Positions 19,087 through 28,597 of a DNA stretch of 64,000 nucleotides are shown here, one piece after another; within the stretch, counting starts at the first letter, position 1; every line of letters starts with the position of its first letter. The translations under genes were made by a program, and so were the position numbers. The notes beneath the pieces were generated by a model that searched no databases, had not been told where the DNA came from, and worked only from the letters and a program-made list of their open reading frames with translations. The DNA lies in the NCBI RefSeq assembly GCF_028622095.1, contig NZ_CP115165.1:2973501-3037500 (forward strand), given 5' to 3'. Source of the stretch: Deinococcus aquaticus. GTDB lineage: Bacteria; Deinococcota; Deinococci; Deinococcales; Deinococcaceae.

Positions 19087-19790
19087 CAGAAGTGACGCGT
19101 GGCCCGACCCTGGCCGGAACCTTCGACGCGGTGCTGTTCGACCTGGACGGCGTGCTGGTCGACAGCGAGGCGCTGTCGGCCGACGTGTGGGTCCGCACGC
19201 TGGCCGAACACGGCCTGCCGCTGGCCCTGAACGACTTCGCACACCTAGCGGTCGGGCAGACCTTCCCGAACGTCCTGCTGCGCCTGGGTGACCTGCACGG
19301 CTGGACGCCCACCGACGCCTTCCTGCCCACCCTGGAAGGCCGGTTCAACGCAGCCTTCGAGTCCCTGGACGCCATTGAAGGTGCGCGCGACACCCTGCGC
19401 GGCCTGCAAGACCGGGGCGTGCCGTTCGCGGTGGGCAGCAACAGCGAACGCGGGCGGCTGCACATGAAACTCGCGTCGGCCGGACTGGCGGAACTGGTGG
19501 GCATGCACGCCTACGACCCGTCATGGGTGGGCGGGCGCGGCAAGCCCGAACCGGACCTGTACGCCTTTGCCGCCGCGCAGCTCGGCGCGGACATCACGCG
19601 CTGCGTGGTCATCGAGGACAGCGTGCCCGGAGCGACAGCGGGCGTGCGGGCCGGCGCGACCGTGATCGGCCTGCTCGCCACCGGGCACGCCCACCCGGAC
19701 GACGCCGCGCACCTGCTGGCCGCCGGAGTGCGCCACGTGGTGACCTCACACGCCCAGTTGCAACAGCTGCTGGGTCTCACCACCACCTGA
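19083..19790 (+). CDS. HAD-superfamily hydrolase (phosphatase/beta-phosphoglucomutase-like)
   Basis: 235 residues. HAD motif I is [13 protein letters not shown], motif [11 protein letters not shown], motif III the Lys in [10 protein letters not shown] and motif [16 protein letters not shown]. The cap domain is of the helical subfamily I type, as in phosphoglycolate phosphatase, beta-phosphoglucomutase or YfbT-like sugar phosphatases. The substrate cannot be picked from sequence. GTG start at 19083 overlaps the HIT stop (GTGA). Confidence 0.9.
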   Translation: MTEVTRGPTLAGTFDAVLFDLDGVLVDSEALSADVWVRTLAEHGLPLALNDFAHLAVGQTFPNVLLRLGDLHGWTPTDAFLPTLEGRFNAAFESLDAIEGARDTLRGLQDRGVPFAVGSNSERGRLHMKLASAGLAELVGMHAYDPSWVGGRGKPEPDLYAFAAAQLGADITRCVVIEDSVPGATAGVRAGATVIGLLATGHAHPDDAAHLLAAGVRHVVTSHAQLQQLLGLTTT

Positions 19791-19908
19791 TCCGCCCCTG
19801 CCGGATTCCACGGGGTTGGCCGCCATCAAGACAACTGACCCGCGCACCTGAACTTTCGCTCTGCATGAAGGCCACTCTTCATGAGAACACTGGGCCTACA
19901 CTACCGGC

Positions 19909-21084
19909 ATGTGGATGAAACTCCTGCTTGCCTTCATTCCGGTCAGCCTGCTGCTGGAATACGTCCTGCACGCGCCCCCGCTGTGGGTGTTCTTCACGTC
20001 CGTCATTGCGATCATTCCACTGGCGGACCTGCTGCGGCAGGCGACCGAGCAGGTCGCGGCGCGCGCCGGGCAGACCATCGGCGGCCTGCTGAACGTGACG
20101 TTCGGGAACCTCGCGGAGCTGATCATCGCCATCTTCGTGCTGCTGGCCGGGAACATTACGGTCGTGAAGGCGCAGATCACGGGCAGCATCATCGGGAACG
20201 CGCTGCTGGGCCTGGGTCTGGCCATCCTGATCGGCAGTTTCGGGCGGAACACGCAGAAGTTCAGCCGCACGAACGCCGGGCAGCTGAACTCCATGCTGTT
20301 CCTGGTCGTCATTGCCCTGCTGATCCCGGCGCTGTTCGACTACACCGAGCGCCTCCCGGACTTCCTGGCGGGCAGCGACACGGTCCGCGCGAACCTAGAC
20401 GAGTACCTGAGTCTGGGCGTGGCCGTCGTGCTGATCGCCGTGTACGCCCTGAACCTCGTGTACACGCTGGTCACGCACAAGGACGCCTTCGCCATGGAGG
20501 AAGAGGAAGGCGGGCACGGGCACGGTGACCTGTGGCCGGTGTGGCGGGCAGCCGCGACCATGATCGGCGCGACCGCCCTGATCGCCCTGGAATCCGAGAT
20601 GCTCTCCGGCGCGCTGGAAGCCACGAGTACCACGCTGGGCCTCAGCCCGTTCTTCCTGGGCATCATCGTGCTGGCCGTCGTGGGGAACTTCGCGGAGTAC
20701 ATCGCCGGGAGTTACTTCGCGCGCAAGGGACAGATCGGGCTGGCCATCAACATCGCGGTCGGCGCGACCATTCAGGTGGCGCTGTTCACCGCGCCCGTGC
20801 TGGTGATCATCTCGTACGTGATCGGCAAACCCATGAACCTCGTGTTCTCCAGCCCGCTGGAACTGGTCGCCATCGTGGCCGTCGCGTTGATCGTCACGAC
20901 CGTCACCAAGGACGGCGAGGCCACCTGGTTCGAGGGTGTGCTGCTGATCGCCGTGTACCTGCTGCTGGGCCTGTCGTTCTACTTCGTCACGCCGCGCGCG
21001 CAGAGCGAAGGGGCCAGTCTGCCCGTGCCTGCCGGGACCACGCAGGCGTACGCGCATACGCCAGGAATTCCCGCCGCCGCCTGA
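19909..21084 (+). CDS. cax: Calcium/proton exchanger (CaCA family, Cax type)
   Basis: 391-residue antiporter with two homologous halves of hydrophobic helices and the two hallmark alpha-repeats: [18 protein letters not shown] and [18 protein letters not shown] (GNxxE motifs that bind Ca2+). An acidic/His loop, [11 protein letters not shown], separates the halves as usual for Cax. Uses the proton gradient to export Ca2+ across the cytoplasmic membrane. Start ATG lies six bases after a TACACT box. Monocistronic. Confidence 0.93.
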   Translation: MWMKLLLAFIPVSLLLEYVLHAPPLWVFFTSVIAIIPLADLLRQATEQVAARAGQTIGGLLNVTFGNLAELIIAIFVLLAGNITVVKAQITGSIIGNALLGLGLAILIGSFGRNTQKFSRTNAGQLNSMLFLVVIALLIPALFDYTERLPDFLAGSDTVRANLDEYLSLGVAVVLIAVYALNLVYTLVTHKDAFAMEEEEGGHGHGDLWPVWRAAATMIGATALIALESEMLSGALEATSTTLGLSPFFLGIIVLAVVGNFAEYIAGSYFARKGQIGLAINIAVGATIQVALFTAPVLVIISYVIGKPMNLVFSSPLELVAIVAVALIVTTVTKDGEATWFEGVLLIAVYLLLGLSFYFVTPRAQSEGASLPVPAGTTQAYAHTPGIPAAA

Positions 21085-21154
21085 GCAGAGGCGCCGTGAA
21101 CCGCTGCCTCCGCACTGGACGGGGGCAGCGGTTGTTCGTCTGCGGCATGACCGC

Positions 21155-21189
21155 TTGACAGTAAACTCTACATATGTTGTTAATGGGAT
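21155..21189 (+). promoter_or_regulatory. Promoter/operator region of the padR operon
   Basis: TTGACA (21155-21160) is followed by an AT-rich tract containing the palindrome ACATATGT (21170-21177) and a GTTAAT-like -10, only a few bases before the ATG at 21190. The AT-richness stands out from the surroundings. PadR proteins commonly bind short palindromes over their own promoter, so this is the likely autoregulatory site. Confidence 0.5.
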
Positions 21190-21492
21190 ATGCCCCGGTC
21201 CCCCAACTCCAGCCCTCACACGAAAGCCGTTCTGCACGCCCTCCAGCAGACCTACCCCGCCCACACCTACGGCTACGACCTCAGCAAAAGCACCAGCCTG
21301 AAAAGCGGCACCCTCTACCCTATCCTCCAGCGCCTGCACGAACAGGGCCACCTGGACGCCCAGTGGGAAGACTCCCCCCACCCCGGCAGACCACCCCGCC
21401 ACATCTACCGCCTGACGCAGAGTGGCCTCCAACTGGCCCGCGAACGCCACGAATCCACCACCATCCACCGCATCAAAGGAGCCCTGACGTGA
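21190..21492 (+). CDS. PadR family transcriptional regulator
   Basis: 100-residue winged-helix repressor: [43 protein letters not shown] (recognition helix region) and [20 protein letters not shown] are the classic PadR blocks. It lacks a long C-terminal helical extension, so it is of the short PadR-s2 type. The next gene begins within its stop (GTGA), and another membrane-protein gene follows, so it probably controls the pair. The promoter upstream carries an ACATATGT palindrome. Confidence 0.9.
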   Translation: MPRSPNSSPHTKAVLHALQQTYPAHTYGYDLSKSTSLKSGTLYPILQRLHEQGHLDAQWEDSPHPGRPPRHIYRLTQSGLQLARERHESTTIHRIKGALT

Positions 21493-22019
21493 ACCACGAC
21501 GACTGGAAGACCGGCATGCGCAACGAGGCGGACAGCACCGGGGACACCCGCTGGGCGACCCAGACGCGGCGGGCCGCCGCACTCCTGCCGCGCCGGACCG
21601 TGCGTGGCGACGCTCTGCTGGCGGCCGGGGCCGCGCTGGGCGTTACGGTCACCCTGCTGGGACTGATCCTGGCGGCGCATCTGCTGACCGGGGGAGGCAC
21701 GCACGCCCCGACCCGGCCGCAGCAGTGGTGGCTGGGCCTGAACGCCGGCCTGATCCCCCTGATCGCCGGGATGATCCTCGCGGCGGACCGTGCGCGGCCC
21801 GGCGCGGTGGCCGCCGCGTTCCTGACCACACAGCTGTGGTGGGGCCTGCTGACCCACCTGGTCGGGGCGTTCGGCCTGCTGCCGGGCTGGACCGCGTGGC
21901 CGCTCTCCCCCACCGCAACGACCCTCGCGGCGCTGGGAGTCACGGGCCTCACGCTGGGGGGCATGAGTCTGTTCCGGAGTGTGCAGGGCGGCTGGACATG
22001 CCTGCGGAACCCCGCATGA
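21489..22019 (+). CDS. Membrane protein of padR operon, paralogue A
   Basis: 176 residues. A cytoplasmic N-terminal motif, [20 protein letters not shown] followed by [13 protein letters not shown], precedes about four hydrophobic helices ([69 protein letters not shown]). Not recognised as a named family. The N-terminal motif recurs in the next gene, so the two are paralogues. GTG start inside the padR stop. Function unknown; membrane stress or transport sensing could be imagined but is not shown. Confidence 0.7.
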   Translation: MNHDDWKTGMRNEADSTGDTRWATQTRRAAALLPRRTVRGDALLAAGAALGVTVTLLGLILAAHLLTGGGTHAPTRPQQWWLGLNAGLIPLIAGMILAADRARPGAVAAAFLTTQLWWGLLTHLVGAFGLLPGWTAWPLSPTATTLAALGVTGLTLGGMSLFRSVQGGWTCLRNPA

Positions 22020-22486
22020 CGCCCGACGAGTGGAAGACCGCCATGCAGAACGAAGCCTCCAGTGTGAATGACCGGGATTGGGCGGTGCAGACGAGACTGG
22101 CGGCGGGACGGTTCGGGTGGCGTGGCGCGGGCGTGTCTGCGCTGGTGTTCGCCGGGCTGGGCGTGAGCATGGTCCTGCTCATCCAGTTCCTCTGGCAGCA
22201 CGACACACCGGATGGGCTGTGGTCGGGCGTGATGGTCGGCTCGGGCGTGGTGGGCGCACTGCTGGGCCTGCGCCGCGTGGGACCGCTGGAGGCCGGAGCG
22301 GGTGCGCTGGCGTTCCTGCCGGGCGCGTGGCTGGCGGTGGTGTCGTTGCAGGCCACGCTGGGCAACGCGGCCCCGCGTGATCCCGGAATGGACGATCAGG
22401 GGGTGACGGTCCTGGCGGTGATCGCCGCGTGCGCGGCGGGAAGTGTCCGGAGCTTGGCGGCGCTGCGTCGTTCCGCCGCGACCTGA
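22016..22486 (+). CDS. Membrane protein of padR operon, paralogue B
   Basis: 156 residues. Begins [20 protein letters not shown] then WAVQTRLAA, matching the N-terminus of the preceding protein in the WKT-M-NEA-S-D-WA-QTR pattern, then four hydrophobic helices ([67 protein letters not shown]). ATG overlaps the previous stop by four bases. The pattern suggests a tandem duplication retaining a shared cytoplasmic contact region. Function unknown. Confidence 0.7.
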   Translation: MTPDEWKTAMQNEASSVNDRDWAVQTRLAAGRFGWRGAGVSALVFAGLGVSMVLLIQFLWQHDTPDGLWSGVMVGSGVVGALLGLRRVGPLEAGAGALAFLPGAWLAVVSLQATLGNAAPRDPGMDDQGVTVLAVIAACAAGSVRSLAALRRSAAT

Positions 22487-22500
22487 ACCCGTGACGACAC

Positions 22501-22528
22501 CGGGCCGGCCCGCAGTTCCGGTCGGCCC
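22501..22528 (+). terminator. Hairpin between convergent genes
   Basis: CGGGCCG paired with CGGCCCG, followed on the plus strand by a T-rich tract (TTCCTGTTCCTT). Sits between the end of the padR operon and the end of sdaAA; probable terminator. Confidence 0.55.
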
Positions 22529-22539
22529 GTTCCTGTTCC

Positions 22540-23427
22540 TTACGCCATCGGCAGTTCGATCATGCCGCCCGAGTCCCCGTCCTTGCCTTCCATGCGGGCG
22601 GTGACGGCCAGTCCGGTGGGCGTCTGGGCGAGGCCCCCGTCGGCGGTTTCGCGCAGCGCGGCGGGCATCATGCGGCCCACGCTGGCCATCGCGCCCAGAA
22701 CCTCGTCGGGGGGAATGAAGGATTCCAGTTGCGCCAGCGCGAGCTGCGCGGCGCTGACGGCGTGCACGGCGTAGAAGGCGTTGCGGCTGACGCACGGCAC
22801 CTCCACGTACCCGCCGACCGGGTCGCAGACGAGGCCGATGGTGTTCATCAGGGCCATGCTGGCGGCGTGCACGGCGGCGCGGGGCGTGCCGCCCATCAGT
22901 TCGACGATGGCGGCGGCGGCCATGGCGGCGCTAGAGCCGATCTCGGCCTGACAGCCGCCGGCCGCGCCGCTGATGAACATGCGTTTGCTGATGGCCTTCC
23001 CGATCCCGGCGGCCAGGATCATAGGACTGACCAGCCGCTCATCGGGAATGCCCAGGTGGTCGGCCACGCCGATCAGCGCGCCGGGAATGGTGCCGGCACT
23101 GCCGGCGGTGGGCGCGGCGACGATGCGGCCCATGCGGGCGTTCTCCTCGTTCACGGCCATGGCGTAGGCCTGCACGCGCCGCAGCAGGGGCGCGCCGAGG
23201 GCGTCCGGGGCGTCCCAGAGGCCCTTGGCGTTCCAGCCGACCATGCCGGTGATGCTGCGGGCGTCGCTGCTCAGGCCACGCTGGATGCTGTCGCGCATCT
23301 CGCGGATGCGGCGCAGCATCTCGGTGCGGATGTCGTCTGGGTGTAGGCCGGTTTCAGCGCAGTCCTGCGCCAGAATCCACTCGGAGGCGGGGGCGGGTGC
23401 GTTCAGGATGTCGTCGAGGGTGGTCAT
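22540..23427 (-). CDS. sdaAA: L-serine dehydratase, iron-sulfur-dependent, alpha subunit
   Basis: 295 residues; with the beta subunit it deaminates L-serine to pyruvate using a labile [4Fe-4S] cluster. Family blocks: [36 protein letters not shown] and [20 protein letters not shown]. Candidate cluster cysteines are in [17 protein letters not shown] and EVPCVSRN. The matching beta subunit gene is about 12 kb away (35633-36298) rather than adjacent, unlike Bacillus. An AAGGAACCC site lies before the ATG. Confidence 0.93.
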   Translation of the reverse strand: MTTLDDILNAPAPASEWILAQDCAETGLHPDDIRTEMLRRIREMRDSIQRGLSSDARSITGMVGWNAKGLWDAPDALGAPLLRRVQAYAMAVNEENARMGRIVAAPTAGSAGTIPGALIGVADHLGIPDERLVSPMILAAGIGKAISKRMFISGAAGGCQAEIGSSAAMAAAAIVELMGGTPRAAVHAASMALMNTIGLVCDPVGGYVEVPCVSRNAFYAVHAVSAAQLALAQLESFIPPDEVLGAMASVGRMMPAALRETADGGLAQTPTGLAVTARMEGKDGDSGGMIELPMA

Positions 23428-23556
23428 GGGTTCCTTGGGTGAGGCGTGAGGGGCGTAGGCATCTGGAAGTGGACCCCATCCTAAGGCCGGACCTGTCTAG
23501 CCGAATCAGCGCCGCATGAGGTCGTCCGTGCCGCCCGGACGCCTTACGGTAAAGGT

Positions 23557-24201
23557 GTGAAGCTGCTGCTGATCCGCCACGCCCAGTCGCAGAACAACGT
23601 GATCGAGGACCGCCCCGACTACGCGCAGGCGCGGCAGCCCGACCCGCCCCTCACCGCGCACGGGCACGCCAGCGCCCGGCAGTTCGCGCAGGACGCCGAC
23701 CTGGGCAGCGTGACGCACCTGTACACCAGCCTGATGCTCCGCGCCGTACAGACCGCCGCACCCATCGCCGCCCGCCTGAACCTCCCCGCGCACGGACTGG
23801 AACTGGCGTACGAGTACGGCGACCTGACGACCGGCCCCGCCGGAGGCTTCACGCCCGTCACGGGCAGCGACCATGCAACCCTCCGCACCCACTGCCCCGC
23901 GCTGCTCTGGCCCGCGCACCTGCACGGGCAACCGTGGCACGGCGGCGCGGAACCCTGGCAGGAACCCCTCTTCCACGCCCGCGCCACGCAGGTCCTGACC
24001 GACCTCCGCGCCCGGCACCCCGGTCAGGACCGGGTGGCGCTGATCACGCACCACGACTTCGCCGGAGCCCTGATCCGCGCGGCGCTCGGCTGGCCCGCCA
24101 CCGACACACCGCCCACCTTCCATCTCGCGCACCTGGGTACGGCACTCCTTGACCTGCCAGACGGCGGCGGTGTGGGCGGGCTGCTGTGGCTGAACCGGTA
24201 G
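23557..24201 (+). CDS. Histidine phosphatase family protein (phosphoglycerate mutase-like)
   Basis: 214 residues. Motif LLLIRHAQSQNN (RHG-type phosphohistidine loop, here RHA) opens the protein, TSLMLRAVQTAAPIA gives the second Arg, and ALITHHDFAGALIRAAL provides the second catalytic His. An unusual insertion with ALLWPAHLHGQPWHGG lies in the middle. Broad phosphatase; substrate unknown. The GTG start at 23557 is preceded at six bases by TACGGT (leaderless). A structured palindromic stretch follows the stop. Confidence 0.87.
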   Translation: MKLLLIRHAQSQNNVIEDRPDYAQARQPDPPLTAHGHASARQFAQDADLGSVTHLYTSLMLRAVQTAAPIAARLNLPAHGLELAYEYGDLTTGPAGGFTPVTGSDHATLRTHCPALLWPAHLHGQPWHGGAEPWQEPLFHARATQVLTDLRARHPGQDRVALITHHDFAGALIRAALGWPATDTPPTFHLAHLGTALLDLPDGGGVGGLLWLNR

Positions 24202-24210
24202 GTAGGGGAC

Positions 24211-24275
24211 CCCTCACCCTCCCGACGCTCCGCGTCTCCTTCCCTCTCCCCTGGGGAGAGGGGCAGGGGTGAGGG
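24211..24275. repeat. Nested palindrome between convergent genes
   Basis: Outer arms CCCTCACCC / GGGTGAGGG enclose an inner perfect palindrome CCTCTCCCCTGGGGAGAGG. It lies between the ends of two convergent genes. Similar nested palindromes occur scattered in several GC-rich bacterial genomes and may act as bidirectional terminators. Only one copy is seen in this window. Confidence 0.65.
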
Positions 24276-24280
24276 CTCTT

Positions 24281-25783
24281 CTACGCTTCCCGCCCGACCC
24301 GCAGCAGCTCCCCGGCCCGCACCATCTCCACGATCTTCAGGAGGTCTGGGCGGTAGTAGCGGTCCTGCGTCATGTTGGGGATGTGGGCGCGGATGTGCTC
24401 CCACGCGGCCTGCGCGCCGCGCCCGGCGTGGAGGTTCTGGAAGTCGAGGGCCTGCGCGGCGCACAGCAGTTCGATCCCGATGACGTTCTGCACGTTCTCC
24501 AGGATGGCCCGCAACTGCCGGGCGCCGTGCGCGCCCATGCTGACGTGATCCTCCTGGTTGGCGCTGGTGGGGATGGTGTCCACGCTGGCCGGGTGCGCGA
24601 GCACTTTGTTCTCGCTGACAAGGGCGGCGGCCGTGTACTGCGCGATCATGAAGCCGCTGTTCAGGCCGCCCTGCGGCGCGAGGAAGCCCGGCAGGCCCGA
24701 CAGGGCCGGGTTCAGGAGCTGCTCGCAGCGGCGCTCGCTGATGCTGCCCAGTTCCGCCACCGCGACCTTGAGTGCGTCGATGGTCACGGCCAGCGGCTGC
24801 CCGTGGAAGTTCCCGCCGCTCACCACATCCCCGGTATCGGGGAAGATCAGTGGGTTGTCCGTCACGGACGCGAACTCGACGGCCAGCACCCGCTCGGCGT
24901 GCGCCAGGGCGTCCAGGCTCGCGCCGTGCACCTGCGGCGCGGCCCGCAGCGAGTACGCGTCCTGCACCTTCCCGTCCCCCACCGCGTGCGACGGCGCGAT
25001 CTGCGAGTCCCGCAGGAAGAATCGCAGTTCCTCGGCCACCGCGACCGCGCCGGGGTGGGGACGCAGGCCGATCACGTCCGGCTGGAACGGCCGGTGAGAG
25101 CCGTACATCGCCTCGACGGTCATGGCTGCCGCGAGGTTCGCCGTGCCCAGCAGCGTCCGCGCATCCGCGACCGCCAGGGCCAGCAGGCTCCCCATCAGCT
25201 GCGTGCCGTTGATGAGGGCCAGCCCCTCCTTCGCCTGCAAGGTCAGCGGGTTCAGGCCGAGTTCCGCGAGCACGTCCGCACTGGGCCGCACCTGCCCCCG
25301 GAACTCCATGTCGCCCAGCCCGATCAGGCCCAGCGCCAGGTGCGCCAGCGGCGCCAGATCCCCCGACGCGCCCACACTCCCCTGCGCCGGAATGACCGGG
25401 TGCGCCCCCGCGTTCAGCAGCGAGAGCAGCAGCTCCACCACCTCCGGCCGCACGCCCGAGTGCCCCAGTGCGAGCGACTGCGCGCGCAGCAGCAGCATGC
25501 CGCGCACCACCTCGCCCGGCAGGTTCTCCCCCACCCCGATCGCGTGCGACAGGATCAGGTTCAGCTGCAACTCCTCCAGCCCCGCGCGCGGCACCTGCAC
25601 GGACGCGAACTTCCCGAAGCCCGTATTCACGCCGTACACCGCCGCCTGACCATCCACGATCCGCTCGATCACCGCCCGCGCACGAAGAATGCGCTCCCGC
25701 GCGGCATCGGACAGCTGGACGGACTCGCCGCCACGCACGACAGACAGGAAATCAGACAGGGAAAGGTGTTGATCGAGAATCAC
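24281..25783 (-). CDS. hutH: Histidine ammonia-lyase
   Basis: 500 residues; deaminates L-histidine to urocanate, the first step of histidine degradation. The MIO prosthetic group forms from Ala139-Ser140-Gly141 in [15 protein letters not shown]. Other signatures: [11 protein letters not shown] near the N-terminus, NGTQLMGSL and [19 protein letters not shown]. Length standard. The GTG at 25783 has an AAGGAG site, and the gene is last in the hut operon, 53 bases after hutI; an in-frame extension upstream is not needed. Confidence 0.96.
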   Translation of the reverse strand: MILDQHLSLSDFLSVVRGGESVQLSDAARERILRARAVIERIVDGQAAVYGVNTGFGKFASVQVPRAGLEELQLNLILSHAIGVGENLPGEVVRGMLLLRAQSLALGHSGVRPEVVELLLSLLNAGAHPVIPAQGSVGASGDLAPLAHLALGLIGLGDMEFRGQVRPSADVLAELGLNPLTLQAKEGLALINGTQLMGSLLALAVADARTLLGTANLAAAMTVEAMYGSHRPFQPDVIGLRPHPGAVAVAEELRFFLRDSQIAPSHAVGDGKVQDAYSLRAAPQVHGASLDALAHAERVLAVEFASVTDNPLIFPDTGDVVSGGNFHGQPLAVTIDALKVAVAELGSISERRCEQLLNPALSGLPGFLAPQGGLNSGFMIAQYTAAALVSENKVLAHPASVDTIPTSANQEDHVSMGAHGARQLRAILENVQNVIGIELLCAAQALDFQNLHAGRGAQAAWEHIRAHIPNMTQDRYYRPDLLKIVEMVRAGELLRVGREA

Positions 25784-25836
25784 AGGGGCTCCTTCGGAGG
25801 GTTGATGGGTGATGGAGGATGGTTGATAGAGGTGGC

Positions 25837-27042
25837 TCAGACCGAAGTCCCGCCGATGAAGACCTGCCGCACGGGGTTTGCGCCGAGGGTGTAGGGCAGG
25901 TCGCGCCAGTCGGGGCTGTGCAGGGTGAGGAAGTCGGCTCGCTGGCCGGGCGCGAGGGTGCCCCGGTCGCTCAGGCCAAGGGCGGCGGCGGCGTTCACGG
26001 TGCAGGCGGTCAGCGCCTCGGCGGGCGTCAGGCGGCACAGGCGCACCGCGAGCGCCAGCGCGAGCTGCGCGCTGAACACGGGGGATGAGCCGGGGTTCAG
26101 GTCGGTGCCCACGGCGACCGCCGCGCCCGCGTCGATCAGGGCGCGGCCCGGCGCGGCGGGCAGACCCAGGTGCAGCGTCACGCCCGGCAGGATGGTCGCC
26201 ACGGTGTTCGACGCGGCCAGCGCGGCGATCTGCGAGGGGCCGCTGGCCTCCAGGTGATCCACGCTGAGCGCGCCGAGTTCGCAGGCGAGTTCTGTGCCGC
26301 CGATGGCGTGGAACTGATCGGCGTGCAGCTTCGTCTGAAGCCCGTGTGCTTTCGCCGCCTGGAGGATGGCGCGGCTCTCCTCCACCGTGAACGCCTCGCG
26401 CTCGGTGAACACGTCCACTGCGGCGGCCAGACCCTCGCGCGCCACGCCGGGAATGAGGTCATGGCACACCGCCTGCACGTACTCCGCGCGGCCCCCGGTG
26501 GGCGGCACGTGAATCAGGAGGGTCGGCACGAGCTGGAATTCAGCCTGAAGGGCGCGGACAGCGCGGAGCATCCGCAGTTCGGCGTCGAAGTCCAGGCCGT
26601 ACCCGCTCTTGACCTCGACGGTCGTCGCGCCGGACGTGCGCAGCGCCTCCAGGCGGGGCCGGGCAAGTGCCACGAGTTCCTCCACGCCCGCCGCCCCGGT
26701 CGCCCGCATGGAGCTGCGGATGCCGCCGCCCCGCGCGAGGATCTCCTCGTACGGTACGCCGGAAATGCGCGCCTCGAAGTCCACGAGGCGGTCCCCGGCC
26801 CAGACGGCGTGCGTGTGCGGGTCGATCAGGCCGGGCACGACGGCCACGCCGCCCAGATCATGCTCTGGCACATTGCCGGAAGCCCCGGCGCGCGGGCCGA
26901 CCCAGCGGATCACGCCGCCGGACACGAGTATCGCCGCGTCAGGGATGACGGTCAGGTCACGCATGGCCGCGCCGCGCTGCATGCCCACCCCTGGCGTGAC
27001 GAGCTGGCTGATGTTCGTGAACAGCGTTTCCGTGCCTGTCAT
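25837..27042 (-). CDS. hutI: Imidazolonepropionase
   Basis: 401-residue amidohydrolase that opens 4-imidazolone-5-propionate to N-formimino-L-glutamate, third step of the Hut pathway. Metal-binding motif [17 protein letters not shown], substrate residues in [31 protein letters not shown] (His ligand) and [13 protein letters not shown] (catalytic Asp). Family-typical length. The ATG at 27042 overlaps the hutG stop by four bases, giving strong coupling. Confidence 0.96.
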   Translation of the reverse strand: MTGTETLFTNISQLVTPGVGMQRGAAMRDLTVIPDAAILVSGGVIRWVGPRAGASGNVPEHDLGGVAVVPGLIDPHTHAVWAGDRLVDFEARISGVPYEEILARGGGIRSSMRATGAAGVEELVALARPRLEALRTSGATTVEVKSGYGLDFDAELRMLRAVRALQAEFQLVPTLLIHVPPTGGRAEYVQAVCHDLIPGVAREGLAAAVDVFTEREAFTVEESRAILQAAKAHGLQTKLHADQFHAIGGTELACELGALSVDHLEASGPSQIAALAASNTVATILPGVTLHLGLPAAPGRALIDAGAAVAVGTDLNPGSSPVFSAQLALALAVRLCRLTPAEALTACTVNAAAALGLSDRGTLAPGQRADFLTLHSPDWRDLPYTLGANPVRQVFIGGTSV

Positions 27043-27977
27043 CGCGCCCACCCTGGCTGCGCGGAGCCGAATTCGTCCACGGCGCACAGCGTCTCCATGA
27101 TCAGTCGCGCCATCAGGAGTTCGCTGCGGCCGGTCGGGTCGAGGTTCGGGGCGAGTTCCACCACGTCCAGGCCCACGATGGTGTTGTGCCGCGCGGTTTC
27201 CGCCAGGATTTGCATGCCCTGCGCGTACGTCAGGCCGTCCGGTTCGGGGCTGCTCGTGCCGGGAATCACGCTGGGGTCGAAGGCGTCCACGTCCACGCTG
27301 AGGTACACGTTCTTCCCGTGTGGCAGGCGGGCCAGCACGCCTGGCAGGTCGCCCGCTACGTCCGTCATGGGCATCAGGGTGTGCCCACGGGCGCGCGCCG
27401 CTGCCACTGCTTCTGGGTCGAAGCGCAGACCGCGCAGGCCAATGGTCGTGATGTGCACGAGATTCTCCATCTCCTCGCACGCGCGGCGGAAGGGGCTGCT
27501 GTTGCTGTAGCGGGTGTCGTTGCGTGTATCCGTGAAGTCCAGGTGGGCATCCAGCTGCACCACATGCAGGTCAGGCACGCCCGCGAAGGCCCGCAGGATC
27601 GGGTACGTGACGCTGTGATCCCCGCCCAGGTAGACGGGAAGACTGCAGCGGTCCCGCACAAGTTCCGCCGCCGCGCTGATCCGCTGCCGCGCCAGTTCCG
27701 GTTCCAGGCTGGGCAGCACCACGTCCCCCGCATCCGCGAAGGTCACGCCCGCCAGCCTCGTCACGCCGTCCAGCCCCGTGAAGGGAGGCACGCTCCGCAG
27801 GCTCGCCTCCCGTAGGGCACGCGGGGCGAAGCGTGCGCCGGGGCGGAAGCCCAGCGCGATATCGAAGGGAATGCCGAGCACGGCCACGTCCGCCGTCCAG
27901 TCAGCATCAGGCTGCACGATAGGTGCGCGGGCGAAGGTGGGAATGCCGCCGTAAGGAAGGTGGGTGAGCTGGGTCAT
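27039..27977 (-). CDS. hutG: Formimidoylglutamase (arginase family)
   Basis: 312 residues. Binuclear Mn centre motifs of the ureohydrolase family: YLGGDHSVTYP, LDAHLDFTD and SVDVDAFDPSVIPGTSSPEP. Agmatinases share these motifs, but the position between hutU and hutI makes formiminoglutamate hydrolase the best call: it releases formamide and glutamate, the last Hut step. The ATG at 27977 overlaps the upstream gene's stop by four bases. Confidence 0.9.
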   Translation of the reverse strand: MTQLTHLPYGGIPTFARAPIVQPDADWTADVAVLGIPFDIALGFRPGARFAPRALREASLRSVPPFTGLDGVTRLAGVTFADAGDVVLPSLEPELARQRISAAAELVRDRCSLPVYLGGDHSVTYPILRAFAGVPDLHVVQLDAHLDFTDTRNDTRYSNSSPFRRACEEMENLVHITTIGLRGLRFDPEAVAAARARGHTLMPMTDVAGDLPGVLARLPHGKNVYLSVDVDAFDPSVIPGTSSPEPDGLTYAQGMQILAETARHNTIVGLDVVELAPNLDPTGRSELLMARLIMETLCAVDEFGSAQPGWAR

Positions 27978-28597
27978 CGGCAGAACCTCTGTCCGTCCTG
28001 TGGCGCGCGCTGAAGGGTGAACTGCCCGGCCGGTCGCAGGGACGGGACATGCAGGCGCTGCACCTTCCAGGAGTTCGCGTCGCTTCCGGTGACGAGGGGC
28101 TGCGTGGCCACGCACGCGATGCCCGGGATGACGTCCAGCCGATCCATACCGTCAAGAACGCGGGTGCGCAGGCCGCCGCTGGTGTTCCACAGGCGCAGGG
28201 TGTTCCCGCCGCGTCCCAGCAGGTACTGCCCGTCTGGCATCCAGATCACGTCGAACACGTCACTGTTCTTCAGGGGCAGGACGCGTCCGTCCGGTTTCAC
28301 CAGATGAACGGCGATGGGGTCGTGTTTGGGATTGTTGGAGAACTGCCGGAACAGCAGGGCGTGAAATCGACCGTCCAGGCTGGGCTGGCGCTGATCGAGT
28401 TCCCAGGTCATCCAGCCGACATCTGCCCATTCCGGGGATGGCGCGCTGACCGACACCACCCGGCCGCCGACCAGCGTGACCGGGTAGGTGGGCGGGGTGG
28501 GGGGCGCGTCGGTCTGCGCGTGGGCCAGCGCGCCGAGGGCCAGAGTCGTGGCAACGGCTCGCCGGAACAGGCCTGAGCTGGAGGCGCGACGGTTCAT
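27974..28597 (-). CDS. Uncharacterised exported protein embedded in the hut operon
   Basis: 207 residues. N-terminal signal peptide ([21 protein letters not shown], cleavage near AHA-QT). The mature part resembles beta-propeller or WD-type segments: [40 protein letters not shown] and [21 protein letters not shown]. Four-base overlaps on both sides, with hutU before it and hutG after it, show that it is co-translated with cytoplasmic catabolic enzymes. It is not a known Hut component. It could be periplasmic binding or sensing for histidine, or a hitchhiking gene; no evidence separates these. Confidence 0.75.
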   Translation of the reverse strand: MNRRASSSGLFRRAVATTLALGALAHAQTDAPPTPPTYPVTLVGGRVVSVSAPSPEWADVGWMTWELDQRQPSLDGRFHALLFRQFSNNPKHDPIAVHLVKPDGRVLPLKNSDVFDVIWMPDGQYLLGRGGNTLRLWNTSGGLRTRVLDGMDRLDVIPGIACVATQPLVTGSDANSWKVQRLHVPSLRPAGQFTLQRAPQDGQRFCR

